This document shows positions 54,003 to 62,391 of a stretch of DNA of 64,000 nt, piece by piece. Source of the stretch: Roseococcus sp. SYP-B2431 (GTDB lineage: Bacteria > Pseudomonadota > Alphaproteobacteria > Acetobacterales > Acetobacteraceae); contig NZ_SJXD01000027.1 in NCBI RefSeq assembly GCF_004336745.1, positions 124,001 through 188,000 of the forward strand, given 5' to 3'. The notes below the pieces were generated by a model that was not told the DNA's origin, did no database searches, and was given only the letters and a program-made list of their open reading frames with translations. A program made the translations under genes and the position numbers. The first letter of the stretch is position 1. Each line of letters begins with the position of its first letter.

Positions 54003-54740
54003 ATGCCTGGGTTGGACGCATTTACGTCCCTTCAGCGTGAAGTGATCCTCCGCGAGACGCGGATGGGTGGCGAGTACCGCGCCCCCAGCGTGATGCTGGC
54101 CCCGCCGCATGCCCAGTGGCGCGAGGGGCTGCAGCCGGTCCTCAAGCGCGCCATGGACGTGCTCGGCGCTAGCGCGCTGCTGGCGGTGCTGGCGCCCGTT
54201 ATGCTCGCCATTGGCCTCATGATCCGGCTCGACGGCGGCCCGGCGCTCTTCGGCCATCGCCGCATCGGCCGCGCCGGCCAGGGCTTCGCCTGCCTCAAGT
54301 TCCGCTCGATGACGACCGACAGCCAGGCCCGGCTCGAGGCGCTGCTGGCGCGTGATCCCGCCGCCCGCGCCGAGTGGGAGGCCACGCACAAGCTCAAGGA
54401 CGACCCCCGCGTGACGCGGATCGGCCGCTTCCTGCGCGCCACCTCGCTCGACGAGCTGCCGCAGCTCATCAACGTGCTGCTCGGCCAGATGAGCCTGGTC
54501 GGCCCGCGCCCCGTCATCCAGTCGGAGCTCGACCGCTTCTACGGCGCCGCCGCCGCCCATTACATGAGCGTGCGCCCCGGCCTGACCGGGTTGTGGCAGG
54601 TCTCGGGCCGCTCGGACACCAGCTACGCCCAGCGCGTGGCGCTGGACGTGGCCTATGTCGCCCGCCCCTCGCTTTGGCAGGACATCACCATTCTCGCCCG
54701 CACGCCGATGGCGGTGCTGTCGCGCCGCGGCGCCTGCTGA
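54003..54740 (+). CDS. Undecaprenyl-phosphate sugar-1-phosphate transferase (initiating glycosyltransferase)
   Basis: 245 residues. One membrane helix (about 50-75, AMDVLGASALLAVLAPVMLAIGLMIRLDGG) precedes the bacterial sugar-transferase domain: GHRRIGRAGQGFACLKFRSM, TRIGRFLRATSLDELPQLINVLLGQMSLVGPRPVI and GLTGLWQVSGRSDTSYAQRVALDVAYV. It starts polysaccharide repeat assembly by loading a sugar phosphate on undecaprenyl phosphate. The ATG at 54003 has GAGG 5 bases upstream; a GTG at 53988 is the alternative. It is followed 99 bases later by the flippase gene and probably heads that cluster. Confidence 0.92.
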   Translation: MPGLDAFTSLQREVILRETRMGGEYRAPSVMLAPPHAQWREGLQPVLKRAMDVLGASALLAVLAPVMLAIGLMIRLDGGPALFGHRRIGRAGQGFACLKFRSMTTDSQARLEALLARDPAARAEWEATHKLKDDPRVTRIGRFLRATSLDELPQLINVLLGQMSLVGPRPVIQSELDRFYGAAAAHYMSVRPGLTGLWQVSGRSDTSYAQRVALDVAYVARPSLWQDITILARTPMAVLSRRGAC

Positions 54741-54839
54741 GCTAGGTTCGGCGCCTCTGGATTTTTTCTGGCGCGTGATTCAGATCTGCGGCGCCTCGGC
54801 GCCTTCGATCAGCACGCTTCAAGCAGGCGCAGGCATTCA

Positions 54840-56363
54840 ATGAGCCAGACCATCGAGGCGCGGGCCGGTGCGCGGCGCCTCATCTCAGGCATGTTCTGGA
54901 ATGCGCTCGGGCGGGGCCTGCCGCTGCTCCTGGCCCTCGTCCTGACGCCGATCCTGGTGCAGGAGATGGGGCTGGAGCGCTGGGGCCTCTTCACCCTCGC
55001 CTTGGCCCTGGTGGGCGTCTTCGGCATCTTCGACCTCGGCATCGGCCCGGCCCTGACCCGCGGCCTCTCCGAGCGGATGTCGGAGGGCGAGGATGCCGAG
55101 GCCGGCCGGTTGGTGGGCACGGCCATGGTGGCACTGGGCGGCTTCGCCACGCTGGGCGCCGCGATCTTCTGGTTCATCCTGCCCTGGCTGATGAAGAGCG
55201 CCCTGAACGTCCCGCCGGAACTGCAGGAGGAGGCGCTGGTCGCCTTCCGGGTGCTGGCCTGTTCCGCGCCGCTCATCGTGATCAACGCGGCGCTCTGGGG
55301 CGTGCTGGCCGCGCATCAGAAATTCGCTGCGGCCAACCTCGTCACGATCCCGGTGGCCGCGATGTATTATGTCGGACCGGTGCTGCTGCTGATGGTCTGG
55401 CCGAGCCTCGTCGCCGTGATGCTGGCGCTGGTGGCCTGCCGCCTGGCGAACACCCTCTCCTATCTCTGGCTGGCGCGGCCGCTGCTGCCGCGGCTGTCCG
55501 TCGGCAGCCCGGCCATGGTGCTGCCGCTGCTGCGGATCGGCGGCTGGATGACCTTCGCCTCCCTCCTGAACCAGGCGCTGCTCTATGCCGACCGCTTCCT
55601 GATCGGCGCCATGCTCACGCTCGCGGCCGTCGCACATTACGCGACGCCGCTCGACCTCGTGCTGCGCATGTGGATCCTTCCCATCGCCATCGCCCAGGCG
55701 CTGCTGCCCGCCATGGCCTCGGCCTTCCGCACCCTGCCCGAGGTGACGGCCGGCCTGCTGCGCCGGGGCGCCATGCTGATGATCCTGCTCACCCTGCCGC
55801 CCTGCCTGGCCTTGGCCGGTGCCGGCGACTGGGCGCTGCGGCTCTGGCTCGGCGCGGAATTCGCGGCGAATGGCGGGATGGTGCTGCGCATCCTGGCGGC
55901 CGGCATCTTCTTCTCCTGCGTCTCCTTCTCGGCCAATGCGCTGCTGGACGCGATCGGCCGGCCGGATGCGACGGCGAAGCTGGTGATGGCCGAGGTGGTG
56001 GTCTTCCTGCCCTTTTCCGCCCTCATGCTCTGGTGGATCGGCATCGAGGGCGCGGCGATCGCCTGGGGCCTGCGCGCGGCCATGGACTGCACGGGAAAGC
56101 TCTGGCTCGCCGGCTGGCTCTATCCGCCGGTGCGCGCCGTGACGCGGCGGCTCGGGCTCCCCCTGATCCTCTCCTTCCTGGCGCTGGCCGCGACGGTGCT
56201 GGCGCCGGACTGGCGCTGGGCCGCGGCGATCGCCCTGCCCGGCTTCCTCCTGGTCGCCCTGGCGACGCTGCGCGTGCTGACGCCCGTGGAGCGCACCACG
56301 CTCCGCCCGCTGCTGCGGCGGCCATGGCAGGCGCGGCGGCTGCTGCAATCGGGGCTCGCATGA
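54840..56363 (+). CDS. Oligosaccharide flippase (PST/Wzx-like)
   Basis: 507 residues with 12-14 membrane helices and no soluble domain. The N-terminal RLISGMFWNALGRGLPLLLALVLTPILVQEMGLERWGLFTLALALVGVFGIFDLGIGPALTR is the Wzx/PST pattern. It moves undecaprenyl-linked oligosaccharide to the periplasmic face. The stop overlaps the next start by 4 bases, and the four following genes are linked in the same way, so the chain is one transcript. Confidence 0.88.
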   Translation: MSQTIEARAGARRLISGMFWNALGRGLPLLLALVLTPILVQEMGLERWGLFTLALALVGVFGIFDLGIGPALTRGLSERMSEGEDAEAGRLVGTAMVALGGFATLGAAIFWFILPWLMKSALNVPPELQEEALVAFRVLACSAPLIVINAALWGVLAAHQKFAAANLVTIPVAAMYYVGPVLLLMVWPSLVAVMLALVACRLANTLSYLWLARPLLPRLSVGSPAMVLPLLRIGGWMTFASLLNQALLYADRFLIGAMLTLAAVAHYATPLDLVLRMWILPIAIAQALLPAMASAFRTLPEVTAGLLRRGAMLMILLTLPPCLALAGAGDWALRLWLGAEFAANGGMVLRILAAGIFFSCVSFSANALLDAIGRPDATAKLVMAEVVVFLPFSALMLWWIGIEGAAIAWGLRAAMDCTGKLWLAGWLYPPVRAVTRRLGLPLILSFLALAATVLAPDWRWAAAIALPGFLLVALATLRVLTPVERTTLRPLLRRPWQARRLLQSGLA

Positions 56364-57427
56364 TCGTTCTCAACGGGCGCTTCCTCGCCCAGGGCCTCAC
56401 CGGCGTGCAGCGCTATGCACGTGAGATCGCGCGCGCGCTGGACGCGCTGGTCGCCGCCGGCGAGGCGCCGCCCATCCGGCTGCTGGCGCCGCCCGGCGCC
56501 GAGGGGCTGGAGGAATTTCCCTTCCTCGCGCCGCGGATCGTGGGCCGCAGGTCCGGCCAGCTCTGGGAGCAGATCGACCTGCCGCGCGCGCTGTCGGGCG
56601 ATTTCCTCCTCAATCTCGGCAATACGGCGCCGATCCTCGCGGGAAGCCACCAGGCCGTGGTCATCCACGACGCCGGAGTCTTCGACACGCCCGAGAGCTA
56701 TTCCTGGAAGTTCCGCAGCTGGTACCGGACGATGCAGCGGATGCTGGTGCTCCGGGGCGCCCGGATTCTCACCGTGTCGGAATTCTCCGCCGGGCGGATC
56801 GCGGCCAATCTGGCCGTCGGGCGCCAGGGACTCGGCGTGACGCTGGAAGGCGGCGAGCACATCCTCCGCCAGCCGGCCGATACCGCGATCCTCGAGCGGA
56901 ACGGCCTCGCGCGGCAGGGCTACGCGCTGGTGGTGGGCACGGGCGCGGCGCACAAGAATCTCGCCGCGCTGCGCGACGCTATCGGCGCGCTGGGCGCGCG
57001 CGGCCTCGTCCTGGCGGTGGCCGGCGCCAAGGATGCCGGCGTCTTCCGGCAGGAGGGCGGACCCGAGCTGGACCGGCATATCCGCCCGCTGGGCCGCGTC
57101 TCCGACGCCGAGCTGCGCGCGCTCTACGAATCGGCGCTCTGCCTGGTCTTCCCCTCGCGTTACGAGGGCTTTGGGCTGCCGCCGGTCGAGGCCATGTGGT
57201 GCGGCTGCCCGGTCGTGGCGGGCCGCATCGGCGCCGTGGCCGAGGTCTGCGGCGACGCGGCGCTGTGGTTCGACGCGGCACGGCCGGAAGGCCTGGGCGA
57301 GGCCATCGCGCAGCTCGCCGACGATCCGGCATTCCGCGCCTCCCTCACCGAGGCGGGCCGCCATCGTACTGCCGGTTTCTCGTGGGATGCCGCGGCCCGG
57401 AGACTGCTGGGATATCTGCCGCGATGA
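56360..57427 (+). CDS. Glycosyltransferase family 1 (GT4-like)
   Basis: 355 residues, GT-B fold. NGRFLAQGLTGVQRYAREIARALDAL is a typical opening of GT4 enzymes with the GxxGVxRY loop. The C-terminal E-x7-E region is SRYEGFGLPPVEAMWCGCPVVAG with GAVAEVCGDAALWFD after it. It adds one sugar to the growing repeat unit in the cytoplasm. The acceptor and donor are unknown. It overlaps the flippase and the next GT by 4 bases each. Confidence 0.9.
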   Translation: MIVLNGRFLAQGLTGVQRYAREIARALDALVAAGEAPPIRLLAPPGAEGLEEFPFLAPRIVGRRSGQLWEQIDLPRALSGDFLLNLGNTAPILAGSHQAVVIHDAGVFDTPESYSWKFRSWYRTMQRMLVLRGARILTVSEFSAGRIAANLAVGRQGLGVTLEGGEHILRQPADTAILERNGLARQGYALVVGTGAAHKNLAALRDAIGALGARGLVLAVAGAKDAGVFRQEGGPELDRHIRPLGRVSDAELRALYESALCLVFPSRYEGFGLPPVEAMWCGCPVVAGRIGAVAEVCGDAALWFDAARPEGLGEAIAQLADDPAFRASLTEAGRHRTAGFSWDAAARRLLGYLPR

Positions 57428-58554
57428 AGATCGCCATCATCCATGAGTGGCTGGACAGCTATGCCGGCTCGGAGCGCGTGGTGGAGCAGATGCTCGCCTG
57501 CTTCCCCGAGGCCGACCTCTACGCGCTCTGCGACTTCCTGCCCGAGGGCCAGCGCGGCTTCCTGGGTGGCAGGGTGCCGAGAACGAGCTTCATCCAGCGC
57601 CTGCCGCTCGCGAGAAAAATGTTCCGCAACTACCTGCAGCTGATGCCGCTCGCGGTCGAGCAGTTCGACCTGCAGGGCTACGACCTCGTCGTCTCATCGT
57701 CCCACGCGGTGGCGAAGGGCGTCATCACCGGCCCGGGCACGAAGCATGTCTCCTACGTCCACAGCCCCATGCGCTACGCCTGGGATCTCCAGCACCAGTA
57801 CCTGCGCCAGGCCGGGCTGACGCGCGGGCTGAAGGGGCTCTACACGCGCTGGCTGCTGCACAGGCTGCGCGGCTGGGACCAGCTGAGCTCGGCGCGGCCC
57901 GACGTGATCCTGGGCAATTCCAGCTATATCGTGGAGCGCATCCGCAAGGTCTGGCGGCGCGAGGCGGAGGTGCTGCACCCGCCCGTGGACCTCGGCGGCT
58001 TCCCGCTCAGCACGGCGCCGCGGCGGCATTTTCTCGTGGCCTCGCGGCAGGTGCCCTACAAGCGCATCGAGCTCGTCGCCGAGGCCTTCCGGCGCATGCC
58101 CGAGCTGAAGCTGATCGTCGCCGGCGATGGCCCTTCCGCGCCGCTGGTCGCCGAGGCGGCGAAGGGCGCGGACAACATCGAGATCCGCGGCCGGGTGCCG
58201 CAGCCGGAGCTGGTGTCGCTCCTCCAGGGCGCCCGCGCCTTCGTCTTCGCCGCCGAGGAGGATTTCGGCATCGCCATGGTCGAGGCGCAGGCCTGCGGCA
58301 CGCCGCTGATCGTCTATGGCCGCGGCGGCGCGCGCGACATCGTGGCGGACGGCACGACCGGCCTCTTCTTCGAGGAGCAGAGCGCCGATGCCATCGTCGC
58401 GGCCGTGCGCGCCTTCGTCGCCCGCGAGGCCGCCTTCACGCCCGAGGCCTGCCATGCCCAGGCGCAGCAGTTCAGCATCGCGGAGTTCCGCCGGAAGCTG
58501 ATCGAGGTTGTCTCGCGAGATGCGCCTCCCTCCGCGCCTGCGGGGGCGGCATGA
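57424..58554 (+). CDS. Glycosyltransferase family 4 (WbaZ/mannosyltransferase-like)
   Basis: 376 residues, GT-B fold. The start MKIAIIHEWLDSYAGSERVVEQMLACFPEADLYAL, then HSPMRYAWDLQHQYL, match WbaZ-type mannosyl or rhamnosyl transferases. SRQVPYKRIELVAEAFRRMP and EEDFGIAMVEAQACGTPLIVY hold the donor-site Lys and E-x7-E motif. It is in-line with the upstream GT and the following GT2, 4-base overlaps at both ends. Confidence 0.92.
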   Translation: MKIAIIHEWLDSYAGSERVVEQMLACFPEADLYALCDFLPEGQRGFLGGRVPRTSFIQRLPLARKMFRNYLQLMPLAVEQFDLQGYDLVVSSSHAVAKGVITGPGTKHVSYVHSPMRYAWDLQHQYLRQAGLTRGLKGLYTRWLLHRLRGWDQLSSARPDVILGNSSYIVERIRKVWRREAEVLHPPVDLGGFPLSTAPRRHFLVASRQVPYKRIELVAEAFRRMPELKLIVAGDGPSAPLVAEAAKGADNIEIRGRVPQPELVSLLQGARAFVFAAEEDFGIAMVEAQACGTPLIVYGRGGARDIVADGTTGLFFEEQSADAIVAAVRAFVAREAAFTPEACHAQAQQFSIAEFRRKLIEVVSRDAPPSAPAGAA

Positions 58555-59423
58555 TCTCTCTCGTCGTCTCGACGAAGGGCCGCGTGGCGGAGATCGGCGA
58601 GCTCTTCGACAGCCTGCTTGCCGATGCCAGCGCCGAATTCGAGGTGCTGCTGGTGGACCAGAACGAGGATGGACGCCTCGATGCGCTCGCCGAGGCCTAT
58701 GCGCCGCGCCTGAAGCTGCGCCACCTGCGCAGCCCGCGCGCCCATGCCAATGCTGGCCGCAATCTCGGCCTGCGGCACGCGCGCGGCGACCTCGTGGGCT
58801 TTCCCGACGACGACTGCGTGTTCCCGGCCGGCGTGCTGGGCCGGGTGCGGGCCGCCTTCGACGCCGATCCGGCGCTTGCCATCCTCACCGGCCCGGCCGC
58901 CGCACCGCAGGGCGGGCTCGGCTCCGGCCGCTGGAACCCGGCGGCGGGCGCGATCACGCCGCGCAACGTCTGGACGAGCGTGATCGAGTTCAACCTCTGG
59001 CTCCGCCGCGACGTGGCCCTCGCCCTGGGCGGCTTCGACGAGTCGATGGGCCCCGGCGCCCGCTTCGGCTCGGCCGAGGGCAACGACCTCGTCTGCCGCG
59101 CCATGGCGAAGGGCCTCGCCGCCCGCTATGCGCCGGAGCTGCGCGTCGTCCATCCCGACAAGCGCCTCACGCCGGAGGCCGTCGCGCGCGCGGAGCGCTA
59201 CGGCCTCGGCCTCGGCTTCGCGCTGCGGCGGCATGGCGTGCCGGCCGGCGTCTGGGCGCCTTTCCTGTACCGGCCCCTCGCCGGGGCCGCGCTCTCGCTG
59301 CTGCGCGGCCGGCTGCTGAACGCGCGATACTACCTCGCGACATTCCAGGGCCGGCTGTCGGGCTTCCTTTCCGCGGAGTCCCGCGCCCTGCCCCATCCCG
59401 CGCCGCTCGCGAGCCTCGCATGA
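58551..59423 (+). CDS. Glycosyltransferase family 2
   Basis: 290 residues, GT-A fold. ISLVVSTKGRVAEIGELFDSL begins the nucleotide-binding half. VDQNEDGR and GFPDDDCVFPAGVL carry the acidic metal motif, and GSAEGNDLVCRAMAKG is the later catalytic acid region. It has no membrane helix. It overlaps its neighbours by 4 bases. Donor sugar unknown. Confidence 0.88.
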   Translation: MISLVVSTKGRVAEIGELFDSLLADASAEFEVLLVDQNEDGRLDALAEAYAPRLKLRHLRSPRAHANAGRNLGLRHARGDLVGFPDDDCVFPAGVLGRVRAAFDADPALAILTGPAAAPQGGLGSGRWNPAAGAITPRNVWTSVIEFNLWLRRDVALALGGFDESMGPGARFGSAEGNDLVCRAMAKGLAARYAPELRVVHPDKRLTPEAVARAERYGLGLGFALRRHGVPAGVWAPFLYRPLAGAALSLLRGRLLNARYYLATFQGRLSGFLSAESRALPHPAPLASLA

Positions 59424-60292
59424 GGATCGCGGTCGGCATCGCCACGCGCGGCCGCCCGGCGATCCTGGGCGAGGTCCTGCAGGAGCTGGACCGCCAGACC
59501 CGCGCGCCGGACAGGATCCTCGTCTGCCACGTCGCGGACAGCGACATCGCCGGCCTGCCGGAGCGCTTCCCCGGCGTCGAGTTCCTGACCTCGCCCGCCG
59601 GCCTGCCGCGCCAGCGCAACCGCATCCTCGACGCCCTCGGCGATTGCGACGCGGTGCTCTTCCTCGACGACGATTTTCTGGCCGGCCCGCGCTGGCTGGA
59701 GGCGCTGGAGGGCGTGCTGCTCGCCCACCCCGAATGCGTGGTCGCCACCGGCACGGTGATCGCCGACGGCGCGAAGGGTCCGGGCATCACGCCCGAGGCC
59801 GCGCGCGCGACGCTGGCCACCGACACGCCGCCCGCCGACCTGCTCGGCTTCCACGAGCACTTCAACGGCTATGGCTGCAACATGGCCCTGCGCCTCGCGC
59901 CGGTGCGCGCGCACGGGCTGCGCTTCGACGAGAAGCTGCCGCTCTACGGCTGGTACGAGGATCTGGACCTCACGCGGCGCCTGCTGCCCTTCGGCCAGAT
60001 CTACCGGCTGCACGGCGCCAGAGGCGTGCATCTCGGGACCAAGTCCGGCCGCGTGCCGGGCATCAAGCTGGGCTATTCGCAGGTGGTGAATCCCGTCTAC
60101 CTCGCCCGGAAGGGCAGCTATCCCTGGAGCCACGCGCTCCGCTCCGTCGCGCGGCATTGCGTGATGAACCTGGCCCGCTCGCCGATGCCCGAGCCCGAGG
60201 TGGACCGCTGGGGCCGGTTCCGCGGCAATCTGCGCGGGCTGATCGACCTCGCCACCGGCCGCGCCGATCCGGAGAGGATCCTCACCCTGTGA
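59420..60292 (+). CDS. Glycosyltransferase family 2
   Basis: 290 residues, GT-A fold. RIAVGIATRGRPAILGEVLQELDRQT begins the domain, LPRQRNRILDALGDCDAVLFLDDDFLAGPRWL has the metal motif, and YGWYEDLDLTRRLLPFG the catalytic acid region. Its length equals the preceding GT2 but the sequences differ widely, so it is not a recent duplicate. It overlaps the GNAT gene by 4 bases (GTGA). It is likely the last sugar-adding step of the unit. Confidence 0.88.
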   Translation: MRIAVGIATRGRPAILGEVLQELDRQTRAPDRILVCHVADSDIAGLPERFPGVEFLTSPAGLPRQRNRILDALGDCDAVLFLDDDFLAGPRWLEALEGVLLAHPECVVATGTVIADGAKGPGITPEAARATLATDTPPADLLGFHEHFNGYGCNMALRLAPVRAHGLRFDEKLPLYGWYEDLDLTRRLLPFGQIYRLHGARGVHLGTKSGRVPGIKLGYSQVVNPVYLARKGSYPWSHALRSVARHCVMNLARSPMPEPEVDRWGRFRGNLRGLIDLATGRADPERILTL

Positions 60293-60801
60293 GCCAGGCG
60301 CATGCCGTCCGGGCCGAGGCATGGCGGGGCATCCGCCAGGAGCCGTGGCGCATCCTGCGGATCGCGGATCGGCCCGACCTCGTGCCGCTGGTGGCGAACT
60401 GGCTCTGGGATGCCTTCTGGCAGCCGGGCGGCCACCGGCTGGAGGAAGTGCGGGAAATCCTCGCCGCGGCCGATGCCGAGATCGGAACGCCGCAGAGCTT
60501 CGTGCTGATGGCGGGCGAGATCCCCTGCGGCACCGCGAGCTTCATGTCTGCGGACCTCGAGATCCGCAACGACATCGGGCCGTGGCTCGCCGGCCTCTAT
60601 GTCGTGCCCGAGGCGCGCGGCCAGGGCTGCGCGCAGCGGCTCGTCACGGCGGTGGAGGAGGCTGCCCGCCGGTCGGGAGAGAAGGCCCTCTATCTTCACA
60701 CGGAGGATGCGCAGGGGCTCTATGAAGGCCTGGGCTGGTACGCGGTGGGCGAAGGCTCCGACCACGGCCGCCCCGTCACCATCATGCGGCGCGACCTCTG
60801 A
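60289..60801 (+). CDS. GNAT family N-acetyltransferase
   Basis: 170 residues. The acetyl-CoA pyrophosphate loop is GLYVVPEARGQGCAQRLVTAVEEAARRSG, and ALYLHTEDAQGLYEGLGWYAVG is the closing region with the typical YxxxG(W/F) end. It starts with GTG overlapping the upstream GT stop by 4 bases, so it is the sixth gene in the chain and may acetylate a sugar amine. Small-molecule or protein targets are also possible. Confidence 0.85.
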   Translation: MSQAHAVRAEAWRGIRQEPWRILRIADRPDLVPLVANWLWDAFWQPGGHRLEEVREILAAADAEIGTPQSFVLMAGEIPCGTASFMSADLEIRNDIGPWLAGLYVVPEARGQGCAQRLVTAVEEAARRSGEKALYLHTEDAQGLYEGLGWYAVGEGSDHGRPVTIMRRDL

Positions 60802-60935
60802 TCGCGGCATCACCGGCCCGCGTCAGGCCGGATGCAATCTCCCGCCTTCCGCAACCCGCCCCCCGTCTCGGCGATTTCACATCTGCCGCTGCGTGACCGA
60901 TCCGGGTCCGGTAAGCCACTGTGAAAGATTCCGTC

Positions 60936-61388
60936 ATGAGTATCTTCAGCTCGATCCTGCACAAGATCTTCGACCACTCGCCCAAGGCCGCCGCCGCCAG
61001 CGCTCCTTCGTCATCAGCCGCCGCGTCGCCACAGGCCACGCCCTCCCAGCCCGCGCCGACTCAGGCCGCGCCGACCCAGGCCGCGCCGACAAGCGAGGCG
61101 GGCCAGACCAGCGCCGCGCCCCAGCTGGGTCAGGCGGATGTGGAGGCGATCCTGGCCGATCTGGCGGCGAAGAAGGGTGGCGGCGGCAATTGGAAGACCT
61201 CCATCGTGGATCTTCTGCGCCTGCTCGACCTGGATTCCAGCCTCACGGCCCGCAAGGAGCTCGCCTCGGAGCTGAATGTCCATGCGGGCGAGCACGGCTC
61301 CGCGGAGCAGAACATCGCCCTCTCCAAGGCGGTGTGGCAGCAGCTCGCGCAGAACGGCGGCAAGGTGCCCGACAGTCTCAGGAGCTAA
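60936..61388 (+). CDS. DUF3597 domain protein
   Basis: 150 residues. MSIFSSILHKIFDHS is the usual start of DUF3597 proteins. Residues about 17-60 are a low-complexity Ala/Pro/Ser/Thr/Gln linker with APTQA repeated in tandem, then the folded domain ADVEAILADLAAKKGGGGNWKTSIVDLLRLLDLDSSLTARKELASELNV. The Lys-Gly-Gly-Gly-Gly and NWKTSIVDLLRLL segments are conserved in the family. A GTG at 60921 would add five residues. The function is unknown; the gene stands alone after the polysaccharide cluster. Confidence 0.8.
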   Translation: MSIFSSILHKIFDHSPKAAAASAPSSSAAASPQATPSQPAPTQAAPTQAAPTSEAGQTSAAPQLGQADVEAILADLAAKKGGGGNWKTSIVDLLRLLDLDSSLTARKELASELNVHAGEHGSAEQNIALSKAVWQQLAQNGGKVPDSLRS

Positions 61389-61399
61389 GCCGGCAGAGA

Positions 61400-61435
61400 C
61401 GGCAGCGCCCGCCCCTCCCCGGGCGGGCGCTGCCG
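61400..61435. terminator. Strong hairpin after the DUF3597 gene
   Basis: Perfect 15-base arms, CGGCAGCGCCCGCCC and GGGCGGGCGCTGCCG, around CTCCCC. It lies 11 bases after the stop. No U-tract follows, so it may end transcription by Rho-independent folding only weakly or protect the mRNA end. Confidence 0.55.
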
Positions 61436-61453
61436 GCGGGAAACGGAGGCAGG

Positions 61454-61585
61454 ATCAAGGCCCTCGTCGCGCTCGTTCTCGTCGCCACGGCGGTCGGCCT
61501 CGCCTTCGCCCAGGCGCAGCAGCACAGGCCATCGGCACCGGCCGGCGGGGCGGCGCCGCGGCAGATGTCGCAGATCACCCGATGA
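61454..61585 (+). CDS. Possible 43-residue hydrophobic peptide with an AUC start
   Basis: In frame from ATC at 61454 to TGA at 61583-61585: KALVALVLVATAVGLAFAQ, then AQQHRPSAPAGGAAPRQMSQITR. The pattern is Lys, a hydrophobic run and an AxA-like cleavage site, as in a short secreted or anchored peptide. GGAGG (61445-61449) sits 4 bases before the ATC, exactly where a start would be expected. ATG, GTG or TTG is not available in frame, so either AUC is used as start or a former ATG was lost. It ends 8 bases before the stop of the converging YdcF gene. Confidence 0.3.
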   Translation: MKALVALVLVATAVGLAFAQAQQHRPSAPAGGAAPRQMSQITR

Positions 61586-61593
61586 CCGGCGGC

Positions 61594-62391
61594 TCAGGGC
61601 GCGGGGAAGAGCGCGCTCGTCCGCCCGAGGAGCCGGTAGGCGATCAGCCCCACATATTCCCGCACCGCCCATTCCGCCTGGCCCAGCCGGAAAGAGAAGG
61701 GCGGATCGAACCAGCCCTGCCCGCCGGGCGAGGTCGAATAATTCACCGGCCAGGGCGTCACCTCCCAGCCCGCGCGCCGGAAGCAGCCCACCGAGCGCGG
61801 CATATGGCTCGCCGAGGTCACCAGCAGCCAGCGCTCGCCCGGCTTCGGACCCGCCACGCGGTGGGCGAGGACGGCGTTCTCCCAGGTGTTCCGGGACTGG
61901 CTTTCGAAGATGACGCGCTCGCCTTCAAGGCCCATCGAGGCCCAGAGCCCGCGCGCCACATCGGCCTCCGTCTCCTGGCCGGTGATCACCGTACCCTGCC
62001 CGCCGGTGAAGAGGATGCGCGCCTCCGGATGCCGCCGCGCCAGGGCGACGGCCTCGGTCATGCGCTCGGCGGCGCCGTTGAGGGCGGGGATGCCGCGCCG
62101 CTCGGTCAGGAGCTGCTCCACGGCGCCGCCCAGGATGACGACGCCGTCCACGCGCTCGAACCCGGCCGGCCGCGGGAAGCGGTCCTCCAGCGGCAGGGTG
62201 ATCCAGGCGGGCAGCGGCGTGAGCAGCACGGCGACGAACCAGCCGAGGCCGAGCGCCAGCGGGACGCGGCCCCAGCGGCGGCGCGCCATCACGGCGATCG
62301 CACCGACCACGGCCAGCAGCAGCGCAAAGGTATTCGGCCGCGCGAACAGCCAGAACACCTTCGAGACAAGGAACAGAAAATCCTCCATCAC
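61594..62391 (-). CDS. YdcF/ElyC family protein (DUF218)
   Basis: 265 residues. Two N-terminal membrane helices (about 8-58) are followed by a Rossmann-like DUF218 domain: GVVILGGAVEQLL, ILFTGGQGT, ESQSRNTWENAVLA and LLVTSASHMPRSVGCFRRAGW. ElyC-type proteins affect lipid-carrier use and peptidoglycan assembly. It overlaps the upstream GT-C gene by 4 bases, which supports a common role in undecaprenyl-linked sugar metabolism. Confidence 0.9.
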   Translation of the reverse strand: MMEDFLFLVSKVFWLFARPNTFALLLAVVGAIAVMARRRWGRVPLALGLGWFVAVLLTPLPAWITLPLEDRFPRPAGFERVDGVVILGGAVEQLLTERRGIPALNGAAERMTEAVALARRHPEARILFTGGQGTVITGQETEADVARGLWASMGLEGERVIFESQSRNTWENAVLAHRVAGPKPGERWLLVTSASHMPRSVGCFRRAGWEVTPWPVNYSTSPGGQGWFDPPFSFRLGQAEWAVREYVGLIAYRLLGRTSALFPAP

